Source: Chloroflexi bacterium HGW-Chloroflexi-10
Lineage (GTDB): Bacteria > Chloroflexota > Anaerolineae > Anaerolineales > Anaerolineaceae
NCBI GenBank assembly: GCA_002840755.1
Contig: PHBZ01000002.1
Coordinates: forward strand, 434,001-498,000
DNA: 64,000 bases
Direction: 5' to 3'
A model generated the notes under the pieces. The model was not told where the DNA came from, ran no database searches, and saw only the letters and a list, made by a program, of their open reading frames with translations. The position numbers and the translations under genes are program-made. Shown here piece after piece: positions 53,616 through 63,706 of the stretch. Numbering within the stretch: position 1 is the stretch's first letter; every line of letters starts with the position of its first letter.

Positions 53616-56006
53616 TTATCGCGAATTCATAGCTGCTTCAACTGCACGGAAAGCGTTTAAAACACCATATCCCACTGCATTATTAGGTAATTGATCAGTA
53701 CCAATACAATCTGGATACAATCCTTGAAACGGATCAGCAGTATTCTTAATGATCTCTTCAGTTTTGGAAATATTACCGATCAAATCCGAGTTGGCACTCC
53801 ACATCAGGGCAACTACCCCGGCAACATGTGGACCCGCCATTGATGTACCGCTATTGAGTGAATATGAGTTATTGGGCATGGCTGAAAGAATATCTACCCC
53901 AGGAGCAACTAAATCAGGTTTAAGTCGGTTGGAACCATCAATCGTCACCGGGCCTATACTAGAAAATGCGGCTAGTGAACCAGACTCATCAATAGCTCCC
54001 ACAGAAAAGACGTCTGCATAAATCGATAATGGATCTCTGATACTCCCGCATCCGGAATACCCACCATTTCCCGCAGAAGCCACAACAAAAATACCTGCCT
54101 GACGCAGCGACTGAACAGCAATTTCAAAAACAGCAGAATCACATCCTTCAATCTCCGGGCAACCCCATGAATTATTAATAATATGGGCTCCCAATTCAGG
54201 TATTCCATCCCGAAAAGAATCCCCATCCTGTGGAAAAGGGGCAAACAAAAACTCCATACAGGTTAAATAATATCCTGGATTTCCCAAATTTCTAGCCAGA
54301 TTAACGCAGCCAATCCACTGGGCATTAGGAGCGACACCCACTTTCTTCCCTAGAATTGTTCCGAGTGTGTGTGTACCATGTCCACTCAAATCTGTTGGAG
54401 CTTCAGTATAATACCAGGGATCATACCAATGATAATCATCCCCAGTTTCATATCCGGCATATTGCTGACTTAACGCTGGGTGCAGACCATCCATACCCGA
54501 ATCAGATTGTCCAATCAGAATAGCTTCTCCACGAATATCTAACTCATTCCAAACTCTGTCTGCACCAATCAATTTCAGATTCCAATCAGGTTCTAAGGGA
54601 GCTCCTAATTCTCCCGAAATTTCAGGCACCTTTTCTGGCAAAGGCCTCAAAACTGGATTATCCAAGATGCGATCTACATCATCCCTATTTGCCAAAAAAA
54701 ATCGCAGTATTGGACCTGATTTCACCTCAACAGCATTAATTAAATAGAAAGGATGATACTCAACATTAAATCCTTCCAAAAAGGTGCGCAGATCTTTTTG
54801 AGATTGTTCAGCGTATTTTGTTTTGGTTTCATAAACAAAATTTCTACGTTCTCTATAATCTCCCATTTCTTTCGCACCGGTCACATCAACCTGATCTTTC
54901 AATATAACAAAATATGTCTCTCCAAAAAAACCTGGATTACCTAAACCGAAGTAAAGAACGATTAACATAACCCAACTAAACATACCAATCCAATATTGGT
55001 ATTGATAGATCCACCTTTCAAAAAATTTTGACAAACGAATAAAAGCCGAAAATATCATCAAACTAATCAAAATACCCACTGTCGTAATAACAGCTTTATT
55101 CACCCAACTTAATATCTCTCCCTTTCCGGACCCAATAATCAAATTCAACTCATCCGGATCAAACCAGAGTAATGGCATCACAATTAAAAATGCAATTAAA
55201 ATCAGCAAACTGAAATACTGGGTATTTTTTTCTTCTCTATGTAAAAACAATGGTATTGTCCAACTTATTAACGGTATAGAAAACACCAGAAGCCATTGTT
55301 GCCCATTTTGCCCTAAAACTGTTGAAAAAATTATCAAACCTACAAAAATAATTAACCCCCAAAAAAATGTTCCTGTTCTGCTTGCTTCTTCATAGATTTC
55401 ATCATTATCCAACCATAAATGAAAAACAAATAAAAGAAAAACAGCGCTGGAAATTGCCACAATTATATTCAAAATAACATCAACAACGGATCCAAGAGAT
55501 CCCCATAGCACCCAGGGAATGCCAAGAATTGCGGAAAAAATTAGAGCCATACCCCAATCTTGGTTCTGTCGGATGAGAAATACTTTTTGAAGATCCTGTC
55601 CCTTTCGATTCCAAATAAACAGGCTAATAAACAACAACCAGATTCCAGCGATTTGAACACAAGCCACCAAGTACGCATTTGTAATTGATGTTGTTTTTGC
55701 AATAATCAAAAAAAAGCCCAATAATCCAATACATCCCCAAAATTTGAAAATCTTTTTGAGAAATGAAATTGGGGATAAGAAACTAATCATAAACAAAGGC
55801 AGGCTAATAATAGACGAGTAGGCAATACCGATTAACCAGCGTAAATCTGGGAGTAATATGGAAGATTCGAATAATGTTTGCTCAAAAATCCAAGTCATAG
55901 ATTGCGCCATAACAGAAACACCCAATATCCAGATGATGCAGGCGATAAATATAAATCGATAAAAGCAACCTTTATTTTTTTGTTTCGCTAGCGGTACTGT
56001 TTCCAT
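53616..56006 (-). CDS. Subtilisin-like (S8) protease fused to a polytopic membrane domain
   Basis: A 796-residue protein. The first 360 residues hold about ten membrane helices with no cleavable signal. A spacer region (about 375-490) may be an inhibitor-like prodomain. The S8 domain (about 495-790) has a complete triad: D502 (GQSDSGMDG), H543 (SGHGTHTLGT), S722 (SGTSMAGPHVAG), with oxyanion Asn in NNSWG near 611. Subtilases usually have a signal peptide, so a multi-helix anchor is unusual. The catalytic domain is probably on the outer face. The gene lies directly upstream of an ECF sigma factor and its membrane partner. Confidence 0.85.
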   Translation of the reverse strand: METVPLAKQKNKGCFYRFIFIACIIWILGVSVMAQSMTWIFEQTLFESSILLPDLRWLIGIAYSSIISLPLFMISFLSPISFLKKIFKFWGCIGLLGFFLIIAKTTSITNAYLVACVQIAGIWLLFISLFIWNRKGQDLQKVFLIRQNQDWGMALIFSAILGIPWVLWGSLGSVVDVILNIIVAISSAVFLLFVFHLWLDNDEIYEEASRTGTFFWGLIIFVGLIIFSTVLGQNGQQWLLVFSIPLISWTIPLFLHREEKNTQYFSLLILIAFLIVMPLLWFDPDELNLIIGSGKGEILSWVNKAVITTVGILISLMIFSAFIRLSKFFERWIYQYQYWIGMFSWVMLIVLYFGLGNPGFFGETYFVILKDQVDVTGAKEMGDYRERRNFVYETKTKYAEQSQKDLRTFLEGFNVEYHPFYLINAVEVKSGPILRFFLANRDDVDRILDNPVLRPLPEKVPEISGELGAPLEPDWNLKLIGADRVWNELDIRGEAILIGQSDSGMDGLHPALSQQYAGYETGDDYHWYDPWYYTEAPTDLSGHGTHTLGTILGKKVGVAPNAQWIGCVNLARNLGNPGYYLTCMEFLFAPFPQDGDSFRDGIPELGAHIINNSWGCPEIEGCDSAVFEIAVQSLRQAGIFVVASAGNGGYSGCGSIRDPLSIYADVFSVGAIDESGSLAAFSSIGPVTIDGSNRLKPDLVAPGVDILSAMPNNSYSLNSGTSMAGPHVAGVVALMWSANSDLIGNISKTEEIIKNTADPFQGLYPDCIGTDQLPNNAVGYGVLNAFRAVEAAMNSR

Positions 56007-56303
56007 AAATTGATACCTCCATACTCAATACCTATAGTGCCCAATAAGCATTTTTATCGTTTTTCGTGCTTCTCACATAACAAATAAGATCGCCTGCTGT
56101 TTAAAAAATTTAACACATTTTGCAAAATTTTTTGCAAAATAAATTTCATTTTACCATTCGTTCATAGAAAGCACTTGGTCTGCTCAACTGTTTTCAGTAT
56201 CAACGCAATTTACTTGGATTAGTCAGGCTTTTCAATTGCTGATTCTAGGTGATTTGACTAAACTAAAGTTGAATTGTTTTTTATATGAGAGGATGGATTT
56301 GTA
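56007..56303. other. Divergent intergenic region
   Basis: About 300 bases between the subtilase and hydrolase genes. It holds TTTTGCAAAA direct copies near 56118..56138 (TTTTGCAAAATTTTTTGCAAAA) that could be a regulator site. No gene or strong hairpin seen. Confidence 0.4.
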
Positions 56304-57158
56304 ATGAACAAAGCTGAATTTCAATTAAGTCTTTCTAATGGCACTAATTTATTCGCGCAGAAATGGCTAACATCAGAAAAACCAAAAGCGATAATTACTT
56401 TGGTGCATGGGTTGGGTGAACACTGTGATCGTTATGACCACGTTGCTCAGTTTTTTAATGATGCAGGGATTTCGTTTTATTCATATGACCATTATGGCCA
56501 TGGAAAAAGTGAAGGCAAACGCGGACATATCCCCTCCTACAAGGTAGTGACCGACTCGATAAACGCTATCATTCAGTTTGCAAAACTGGAATTCCCTGAC
56601 ACACCCGTTTTCTTGTATGGCCACTCTATGGGAGGAAATTTTGTTTTATATTATCTATTGCAAGGCTTTTCGGAAGTAACGGGAGGAATTGTAAGCAGCC
56701 CCGGTATTGGTACGGGTGAACCGGTTCCGCCTGGCAAGCTAATCTTCGGCAAAATCATGCGAGCAATCTCACCCAACTTTACAATGAAAAATGGTCTGGA
56801 TGTTGAAAATCTTTCACATGACAAAAGCGTAATAGAAGCCTATAAGAAAGATCCATTAGTTCATCCAATGATCTCAGCCAGATTAGGAGTGGATATGATC
56901 GAAAAAGGTCCATGGATTATTAAAAATGCATCCATGCTAAAAAACAAACTATTACTCTTGCAAGGCACAGGGGACCACATAGTCAGCCCATCATTAACCA
57001 AAGAATTCGCTTCAAATGCCCCTCAAAATCTACTTACATTCAAACTTTATGATGGATATTTTCACGAAATTCATAACGAAGTTGGAAAGAAACAGGTTTT
57101 GGAGGATATAGTGTCTTGGATACATCAGCAAACCATCAATCCAACAAACAATAAATAA
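56304..57158 (+). CDS. Alpha/beta hydrolase (monoacylglycerol lipase-like)
   Basis: A 284-residue cytosolic hydrolase of the S33/monoglyceride lipase type. The nucleophile S108 is in GHSMGG. VHGLGEHCDRYDHVAQFF (about 34-51) and SYDHYGHGKSEGKRGHI are diagnostic of the monoacylglycerol lipase/lysophospholipase group. The acid is probably Asp in QGTGDHIVSP and the base His in FHEIHNE. GAGAGGAT precedes the ATG. It is monocistronic. Lipid ester cleavage is likely, but the actual substrate is not determined. Confidence 0.88.
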   Translation: MNKAEFQLSLSNGTNLFAQKWLTSEKPKAIITLVHGLGEHCDRYDHVAQFFNDAGISFYSYDHYGHGKSEGKRGHIPSYKVVTDSINAIIQFAKLEFPDTPVFLYGHSMGGNFVLYYLLQGFSEVTGGIVSSPGIGTGEPVPPGKLIFGKIMRAISPNFTMKNGLDVENLSHDKSVIEAYKKDPLVHPMISARLGVDMIEKGPWIIKNASMLKNKLLLLQGTGDHIVSPSLTKEFASNAPQNLLTFKLYDGYFHEIHNEVGKKQVLEDIVSWIHQQTINPTNNK

Positions 57159-57187
57159 ATGTGCTTTTTTTCAATTACAAACGTGAC

Positions 57188-57216
57188 TTGACCCACACAG
57201 GCAGGTTCCATACAAT
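57188..57216 (+). promoter_or_regulatory. Promoter of the glyA-gcvT gene
   Basis: A -35 box TTGACC at 57188..57193, a 17-nt spacer and a -10 box TACAAT at 57211..57216. It gives a leader of about 130 nt. Confidence 0.6.
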
Positions 57217-57353
57217 AGAATCTATGATACATTGCTATTTTAATTCCAATTTTTTCACATGCCTGTTTGTTTTGTGAAAAGTGAGGATTCGAGGTGGCTA
57301 TTTTTCCTATTTATATGGAAGAACTCAAAAAATCTCTAAAAGGAGTACCAAAT

Positions 57354-60300
57354 ATGGCTGATTTTCTATTTCGAGGTAAATTGGCAGAACTCGACCCAGA
57401 TGTTTATGAATTAACCCAAATCGAAACCGAGCGCCAACATCGAAAACTTATCTTGATTCCAAGCGAAAGTACTGCGCCTCTAGCAATACGGGAAGCATTA
57501 GGTTCTGTTTACCAAAATATTTATGCTGAAGGCTATCCCGATGATCGTACTCGTGTGATGAATGAAGATGAAATCCTGGATTACGATGAGCAACTAGCTT
57601 ACTACCGGCGATATTCAGACCCGCGTTATTATAAGGGTGTTGAATATGCAGACATTCTCGAATCACTTGCTCGTCGCCGCTGTGCGGAAGTTTTTGCTGC
57701 TAACGGCGTCAACCCGGATCAGCTTTTTGTGAATGTACAACCGCTCTCCGGTGCACCTGCAAACAATGCAGTTTATCACCTGATCAATCCTGGAGATACT
57801 GTTCTCGGGATGAACCTTTTACATGGTGGACATCTCTCCCATGGCTCATCCGTGAACCGGTCTGGCCAATTATACAAAATTGTGCATTACAATGTCGACC
57901 CTCAAACCGAACAAATCAATTACGAGCAAGTCGCATCATTGGCGCTAGAGCACAAGCCAAAAATCGTCATTGCTGGTTACTCGTCATATCCATTTGTACC
58001 CGACTGGAAACGTTTCAGGGAAATCGCCGACTCGGTTGGCGCATATTTATTAGCGGATATTTCTCATATTGCAGGGCTGGTAGCCGGCGCAGTAATCCCA
58101 AGCCCTGTTGGATTTGCCCAGGTGATCACTTTCACCACCCATAAAACTCTTTGTGGTCCACGGGGTGCGTGTATAGTGACTGATAACGCGTTACTTGCAA
58201 AAAAAATCGATAAGGCTGTCTTCCCCGGTGAACAAGGTGGTCCTCATATGCATGCGGTAGCTGCATTAGCACTCACTTTTAAATTAGCCAAAACTGCTGA
58301 ATTCAAAAAGCTACAGGAGAACATCCTCAAAAATTGCAGTGTGTTAACCAAACGCCTTCAGGATCGTGGTTTACGAATTCCTTTTAATGGCACCGATACT
58401 CACCTCGGAAATCTGGATTGTTCGACTATTAAAGGCGCAGATGGTACACCTTTATCCGGTGATATGGCTGCCCGAATTCTCGATATCGTGGGCCTGGTTG
58501 TAAACCGCAATACAATCCCAGGCGATAAAACAGCGCTAAAAGCTTCAGGCGTTCGTTATGGTACTCCTTGGATGACTCAAAGAGGACTTACTGAAGCTGA
58601 TATGATCGAAGTGGCTGATATTATGGCAGATGTACTTTTTGCCTGCAAGCCCTACAGTGTTGAAACAAAATCAGGACCAGCCCAACGTACCAAAATTGAC
58701 TTCAAAGTTTTGGAAAATGCAAAAATTCGGGTTAGGAAATTGACCGAAAAAGCAGGGGCTGAAATTGAAACCACAATCCATGGCTATCCGCATTTTTATT
58801 ACAACGATGAACAACCTAAAAGTGAAACTAAATGGGTTGGGTACGATATTAGCGGCAATAATATCCGTCATTTCATTAATTTTGCATTTGCCACAGATGT
58901 AGAATTACTGACTCCGGGCCAATCCCAAGAAACTTTCCTCTACGTAGATGGAGAGACAGTAGAAGGAGTTATTTCCGCTGTAAGTGCATATCAATTCAAA
59001 TTTTTTGTTCGTAGGGAGAAAGCTACTCACACGGCTAATTGGTTACGTGCCCTTTCGGATGGTTATGTTCATTTTGATGTCGACGTTCTGAAACGACTAT
59101 CTGGACCAATAATTATCAAAGAAAATTTTCAGCCTGTTCCGCAAGCTCAGAAGGCAGCAAGCCTTACTGGTGGCAAACCATATTTTATTGGGCTACCAGT
59201 GGCGGAAATAGGCATGGTAGCCAAACCAAAGTTCGTTTGGGAAGAAAAAAACGATGGAAATATCAAACGCACATCACTGTATGAAACTCATGTAAATTTA
59301 GGCGCTAAGATGATTCCCTTCGCAGGTTGGGAAATGCCAGTCTGGTATACATCTGTAACCGAAGAACATCTGGCAACCCGTAATGCTGCTGGCTTATTCG
59401 ATGTCTCTCATATGGGTGTTTACCAGGCAGAAGGGCCTGATGCGGTTCCATTTTTGGACAGTGTTTGTGGAAATGATATCAGCAACCTTGAAATTGGCGA
59501 ATCTTGTTATACCCATCTTCTCGATCCAGATTCAAACGTTATAGACGATCTTTTGGTGTATCGTCGAGGTGAAGAAATTTACCTGGTCGTTGTAAATGCT
59601 TCCAATGATGACAAGAATTGGGCTTGGTTGAATGCCGTTAAAGATGGAACAGTATTAATTGATCCAAACCGTCCGGCCGCACGAGCCTTTGGACGGGACG
59701 TTGTTTTACGAAATCTGCGTGATCCAATAGCAGGCGCAGATATGCGAGTTGACATTGCGCTACAAGGACCCAAGTCTCGGGAGATTTTACTTTCATTGGG
59801 TTGTGATACAAAAACCAGAAAATCCGTCATGAAATTGAAACGCACGCAATTATGTGAAGCTGTTATTGGTGGATTTGATTTAGTTGTCTCGCGCACCGGC
59901 TATACCGGAGAGAAAATGGCCTTTGAATTATTTATCCACCCGGATAAAGCGCCCGAACTGTGGTCGGCGCTTTTGAAAGCTGGTGAATCATACGGTATAA
60001 AATCCTGTGGTTTAGGTGCACGCGATTCCCTTCGCACCGAAGCAGGTCTCCCTCTTTACGGTCACGAAATGGGTGGTCAACTTGGTTTAGGTGTTGCAGA
60101 AGCTGGATTCGCTACATATATAAAGACTTATAAACCCTGGTTTATTGGGCGTGATGCTTATCTGGCTCGTGAAGCCAAACGTAAAAATATTGTCATCCGT
60201 TTCCGCTTCTCTGAAAAAGGTGTGCGTATGGCACATTTGGGTGATCCGGTCATCGATAAAAAAGGAAAGATGATTGGTGTAGTTACTAGTTGCGCTATCG

Positions 60301-60485
60301 ATTCAGAAGGATTTCTAACTGGTCAAGCCCTCATTGAAGAGAAGTCTAATGAAGAAGGCGCAGTATTGATGATTTACCAGGGTGCCCCTGGCAACATTGG
60401 AAAGCTCCCCAACGAATTGGTAGTGGGAGATAGAGTCAAATTACCAGTTATGGCTCAGATAGTTTCACGATTCGCTAAACTTTAA
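57354..60485 (+). CDS. Bifunctional serine hydroxymethyltransferase-aminomethyltransferase fusion (GlyA-GcvT)
   Basis: A 1043-residue fusion. Residues 1-445 are serine hydroxymethyltransferase: LIPSESTAPLAIREALGS, YAEGYPDDR, HGGHLSHG and the PLP lysine K264 in TTHKTLCGPRG. Residues about 450-635 are a linker domain I do not recognise. Residues about 638-1043 are a GcvT-type aminomethyltransferase: IPFAGWEMPVWYTSV, GLFDVSHMG, ALQGPKSREIL and SRTGYTGEKMAFELF. SHMT moves a one-carbon unit from serine to folate, and GcvT does so from glycine with H-protein, so fusion would channel methylene-folate. The start is the ATG at 57354 with AGGAG 8 nt upstream; the earlier GTG at 57294 lacks such a site. 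gcvH and gcvP are not in the window. Confidence 0.9.
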   Translation: MADFLFRGKLAELDPDVYELTQIETERQHRKLILIPSESTAPLAIREALGSVYQNIYAEGYPDDRTRVMNEDEILDYDEQLAYYRRYSDPRYYKGVEYADILESLARRRCAEVFAANGVNPDQLFVNVQPLSGAPANNAVYHLINPGDTVLGMNLLHGGHLSHGSSVNRSGQLYKIVHYNVDPQTEQINYEQVASLALEHKPKIVIAGYSSYPFVPDWKRFREIADSVGAYLLADISHIAGLVAGAVIPSPVGFAQVITFTTHKTLCGPRGACIVTDNALLAKKIDKAVFPGEQGGPHMHAVAALALTFKLAKTAEFKKLQENILKNCSVLTKRLQDRGLRIPFNGTDTHLGNLDCSTIKGADGTPLSGDMAARILDIVGLVVNRNTIPGDKTALKASGVRYGTPWMTQRGLTEADMIEVADIMADVLFACKPYSVETKSGPAQRTKIDFKVLENAKIRVRKLTEKAGAEIETTIHGYPHFYYNDEQPKSETKWVGYDISGNNIRHFINFAFATDVELLTPGQSQETFLYVDGETVEGVISAVSAYQFKFFVRREKATHTANWLRALSDGYVHFDVDVLKRLSGPIIIKENFQPVPQAQKAASLTGGKPYFIGLPVAEIGMVAKPKFVWEEKNDGNIKRTSLYETHVNLGAKMIPFAGWEMPVWYTSVTEEHLATRNAAGLFDVSHMGVYQAEGPDAVPFLDSVCGNDISNLEIGESCYTHLLDPDSNVIDDLLVYRRGEEIYLVVVNASNDDKNWAWLNAVKDGTVLIDPNRPAARAFGRDVVLRNLRDPIAGADMRVDIALQGPKSREILLSLGCDTKTRKSVMKLKRTQLCEAVIGGFDLVVSRTGYTGEKMAFELFIHPDKAPELWSALLKAGESYGIKSCGLGARDSLRTEAGLPLYGHEMGGQLGLGVAEAGFATYIKTYKPWFIGRDAYLAREAKRKNIVIRFRFSEKGVRMAHLGDPVIDKKGKMIGVVTSCAIDSEGFLTGQALIEEKSNEEGAVLMIYQGAPGNIGKLPNELVVGDRVKLPVMAQIVSRFAKL

Positions 60486-60487
60486 TC

Positions 60488-60519
60488 ATAAAGGGATGGT
60501 TTTAAAACCATCCCTTTAT
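60488..60519 (+). terminator. Terminator after glyA-gcvT
   Basis: A perfectly palindromic 32-nt hairpin, ATAAAGGGATGGTTTT with its complement, starting 2 nt past the stop and followed by ATTTTG. Confidence 0.85.
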
Positions 60520-60579
60520 ATTTTGACCAGGTAATCATCTTCCTGGAGTAAAGAACCCATCTGTTATTAAGGAGAAAAT

Positions 60580-61794
60580 ATGCAAACTTTATGGGATCAT
60601 CGTTTCGCTCTAAGAACCCAAAATATGCAAAGTTCTACCATTCGTGAATTATTAAAATTCACGCAACAACCGGATGTAATCTCATTTGCTGGCGGGATGC
60701 CGGCGCCTGAAATTTTCCCGATCGACGAATTTGCAGAGGCTAGCAACCTGGTATTAAAAGAACAAGGAGCCGAAGCGTTACAATACAGCACAACCGAAGG
60801 TTATTTACCTTTAAGGGAAATGATTGCCCGCCATACCAACCAATATGGCATCAATGTTACTGCAGACAATATTATGATCACCAATGGATCACAACAAGCG
60901 CTGGACTTAATTGGAAAGATTTTTATCAATCCTGGTGATCGCATTTTGGTGGAATCTCCCACCTACTTAGGTGCCCTCCAGGCATGGAATGCGTATAATG
61001 CTCAATATGTGTCCGTTCCATTAGATCAAGACGGGATAAAGGTAGATCAGCTCGAACATGCATTACGGGCTGGTCCAAAATTTATGTATGTATTGCCAAA
61101 TTTTCAAAATCCAACCGGTGTAACCATTCCTCTGGAACGGCGAAAATTTTTGGTTGAATTAGCAGACCGATATGGTGTTCCTATTATTGAAGATGATCCT
61201 TATGGCCAATTACGCTTTGAAGGTAAACACATCCCGGCTATTGAGGTTTTAGATGATCAGTTATATGGAAATAACTGTTCATATCACGGGAATGTTATTT
61301 ATCTTAGTACATTTTCCAAAATACTGGCACCCGGCATTCGTTTGGCATGGGTAGTAGCAACACCGGAAATTATCCAAAAAATGGTCATGGCCAAACAAGG
61401 AACTGACCTCAGCACACCCGCTTTCAACCAGATGATTGCCTACGAGGTTGGAAAAGGCGGCTTCTTAAATGGCCACATTCAGAATATAATCAATGTATAC
61501 CGTGACCGCCGCGATATCATGTTGGAAGAATTACAAAACAATATGCCGGACGGAGTAAATTGGACCCATCCCCAGGGTGGTTTATTCCTTTGGGCAACCT
61601 TACCAGATAAAATCGATACGTCGCAATTGCTAAAAATCGCTGTGGGGAAAAAGGTTGCCTTCGTACCAGGCGTTGCCTTTCACCCAGATGGCAGCGGCAA
61701 AAACACCATGCGTTTGAATTTCTCAAATGCCAAACCGGAGATGATCCGCTTAGGAATCAGACGACTAGCAGAATCTATAAAAGAATCATTGTAA
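60580..61794 (+). CDS. PLP-dependent class I/II aminotransferase (LysN/2-aminoadipate type)
   Basis: A 404-residue fold-type I aminotransferase of the LysN/MocR-catalytic group. QPDVISFAGGMPAPEIFPI near the start, YLPLREMIA, NFQNPTGVT and the PLP lysine K247 in TFSKILAPGIRLAW are all present. RLNFS near the end carries the substrate-binding arginine. Members transaminate 2-aminoadipate, branched-chain or aromatic amino acids and are promiscuous. AAGGAG precedes the ATG. It is convergent with the kinase gene and shares a terminator with it. Confidence 0.9.
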   Translation: MQTLWDHRFALRTQNMQSSTIRELLKFTQQPDVISFAGGMPAPEIFPIDEFAEASNLVLKEQGAEALQYSTTEGYLPLREMIARHTNQYGINVTADNIMITNGSQQALDLIGKIFINPGDRILVESPTYLGALQAWNAYNAQYVSVPLDQDGIKVDQLEHALRAGPKFMYVLPNFQNPTGVTIPLERRKFLVELADRYGVPIIEDDPYGQLRFEGKHIPAIEVLDDQLYGNNCSYHGNVIYLSTFSKILAPGIRLAWVVATPEIIQKMVMAKQGTDLSTPAFNQMIAYEVGKGGFLNGHIQNIINVYRDRRDIMLEELQNNMPDGVNWTHPQGGLFLWATLPDKIDTSQLLKIAVGKKVAFVPGVAFHPDGSGKNTMRLNFSNAKPEMIRLGIRRLAESIKESL

Positions 61795-61798
61795 TCAC

Positions 61799-61822
61799 AA
61801 AACGCCCCTCCTGGGGCGTTTT
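61799..61822. terminator. Shared terminator between convergent genes
   Basis: A 10-bp stem AAAACGCCCC/GGGGCGTTTT with loop TCCT between the aminotransferase and kinase genes. Symmetric A and T runs allow use in both directions. Confidence 0.88.
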
Positions 61823-61825
61823 GTT

Positions 61826-63550
61826 CTAATATAAACTTTGATCTTTATTTTCCCAAAGTTTAAAATTCTTCAAAATCGAATTCCCTAAAAATTCCTGTAA
61901 GATGGAATTATCAGGAATCATAGCAACATTTAGTGGCAAAAACCATTCCAAAAAAGATAGTAATCGTTTAGCTTCGACATGCGCCGGAGTACCGTAAGGT
62001 ACCTGCCTTAACAATGGTTCAATCATAGGCTTTAAAGCAGCTAGCTCATACACAAATGCAGAATTAAAGATTTCGTCAGCATTTTCTTGATAAGGGAAAA
62101 TGTGCTTTTTCTCACCACGACGCACTGATTCCCATCGTTGAATCGTATCCAATGCCGTATAACCCCGTTCACGGGAATCACGAACTATCCTACGAATCAA
62201 TCTTGTATCTGTTGTTGATATTCGATTATGTCGATCCAGGTTTAATTGAGTCAAGGCAGAAATATAAATCCGAAATGTTTGTTCAGCGCTGATCTCTGAT
62301 AGCAAACCTGGGTTAAGCCCATGAATACCCTCCAATATGATGATCTGATCAGGTTCAAGTTTAGCGATTTCACCTGGTTCGCTCTGCCCCAATCTGAAAT
62401 TAAATTTGGGTATTTGAACTTCTTCCCCGACAACTAATCGCTGGAGATGTTCCTCCAATAATACTGTATTCATTGCACCCAAAGATTCAAAATCATAATC
62501 TCCATTCTCATCACGTGGTGTCAATTCCCGATTCACAAAATAATTATCCATTTCTAATGGGAATGGTGAAAGGCCTTGTGCCAATAATTGGACAGACAAT
62601 CGTTTAGAAAATGTTGTTTTACCAGAAGAGCTAGGGCCAGCAATTAATACAATTCTTGCTCGGTATGCGTTCGCCGCAATCTTACGGGCAATTTCTGCAA
62701 TTCGCATTTCATGCAATGCTTCAGATACCAGAATCAACTCACGTATTCTTTTATCAACAATTGCATCATTAAGAGCACCGACACTTTCAACTCCAAGCCG
62801 TTTTAACCAGCCCCCATATTGTTTAAAAGTGTTTAATAAGTGCTGATATTGCGGCATGGGTAACAATTTTTTTGGTGAATGCCGGCGAGGATAGCGTAAA
62901 ATAAACGCATTTTCACCCATTGGTGTAAGTGCAAATATTTTTAAATAGCCAGTTGACGGTACCATGTATCCGTGATGATAATCTTTTTGTGTACCCAACT
63001 TATAAAGAACCAAATGATTTTTCGTCCGATATTTTAACAAACGCACTTTGTCCGTCTGGCCCATTTTGCGAAAATACTCGATAGCTTCCTCTAATGGTAC
63101 CTCCTGGCGCTCAAATGTAATATCGGCATCCACCAATTTGCGCATTTGTCTTTCCAAACCCGCTATCTCTTCAATAGTTAGTCCCGATCGTCCACTGACC
63201 TGGCAATAAAAACCACCCGATTCAACAGCATGATCGATCGTTAGTGTGGCCTTTGGGTACATTTCCTGGAATACTGCCTCAAGCAAAAAAGTTAATGATC
63301 GCCGATATATCCGTGCACCGTCAGCATCAGACATCGTGATAATGCCTACCTCTGCGTCCATTTTAATCGAGTAAGTTAGTTCTCTAAGCACACCATTTAC
63401 GATCGCACCTACAATTGGAGGTGTATCCCATTCTGGAAGGCTTTTAAAAAAGGTTTCGATTGTCGAAAATCTTGGCCCTTCTAACACTCTCCCATCTGCT
63501 AAATAAATTTCAACAGTTTCTCGCGGCTGAACAATTGATATTGATGTCAT
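61826..63550 (-). CDS. Uridine-kinase-like P-loop protein with ThrRS-like N-terminal domain
   Basis: A 574-residue protein. The N-terminal half (about 10-230) resembles the TGS and editing-type domains of threonyl-tRNA synthetase. The C-terminal half (about 280-500) is a uridine kinase/phosphoribulokinase-type P-loop domain with Walker A GPSSSGKTT (K311). DNYFVNRELTPRDENGDYDFESLGA and ILEGIHGLNP are also typical. The pair of domains is known from proteins annotated as nucleoside kinases, with unsettled substrate. The start is the ATG at 63550 behind GAGGTG; 35 extra residues upstream are possible but have no ribosome site. Cytosolic, monocistronic. Confidence 0.87.
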   Translation of the reverse strand: MTSISIVQPRETVEIYLADGRVLEGPRFSTIETFFKSLPEWDTPPIVGAIVNGVLRELTYSIKMDAEVGIITMSDADGARIYRRSLTFLLEAVFQEMYPKATLTIDHAVESGGFYCQVSGRSGLTIEEIAGLERQMRKLVDADITFERQEVPLEEAIEYFRKMGQTDKVRLLKYRTKNHLVLYKLGTQKDYHHGYMVPSTGYLKIFALTPMGENAFILRYPRRHSPKKLLPMPQYQHLLNTFKQYGGWLKRLGVESVGALNDAIVDKRIRELILVSEALHEMRIAEIARKIAANAYRARIVLIAGPSSSGKTTFSKRLSVQLLAQGLSPFPLEMDNYFVNRELTPRDENGDYDFESLGAMNTVLLEEHLQRLVVGEEVQIPKFNFRLGQSEPGEIAKLEPDQIIILEGIHGLNPGLLSEISAEQTFRIYISALTQLNLDRHNRISTTDTRLIRRIVRDSRERGYTALDTIQRWESVRRGEKKHIFPYQENADEIFNSAFVYELAALKPMIEPLLRQVPYGTPAHVEAKRLLSFLEWFLPLNVAMIPDNSILQEFLGNSILKNFKLWENKDQSLY

Positions 63551-63669
63551 ATTTTGCACCTCAGTATAATCCCCCCTCTCGGGAATAATAAGTATACCTG
63601 AAGCAACTGAATCTTTCAATTTTTTTAGGAGTAAGGATTTAACAATTAAAATCACAGAAATCTAAATTG

Positions 63670-63697
63670 CTTGCTAATCTGGAAACTTTTTAGCAAG
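63670..63697. repeat. Short inverted repeat
   Basis: CTTGCTAA (63670..63677) and TTAGCAAG (63690..63697) with a 12-nt loop, between the kinase gene and the terminator at 63707. A possible binding site or hairpin. Confidence 0.4.
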
Positions 63698-63706
63698 TCA
63701 CTTTAA

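Noticed and set aside
57294-57353. GTG start that would add 20 residues to GlyA-GcvT
   Set aside because: No ribosome site upstream, while AGGAG stands 8 nt before the ATG at 57354, which also fits SHMT N-termini.
63551-63655. 35-residue N-terminal extension of the uridine-kinase-like protein
   Set aside because: No ribosome site at 63655, and GAGGTG directly precedes the ATG at 63550.
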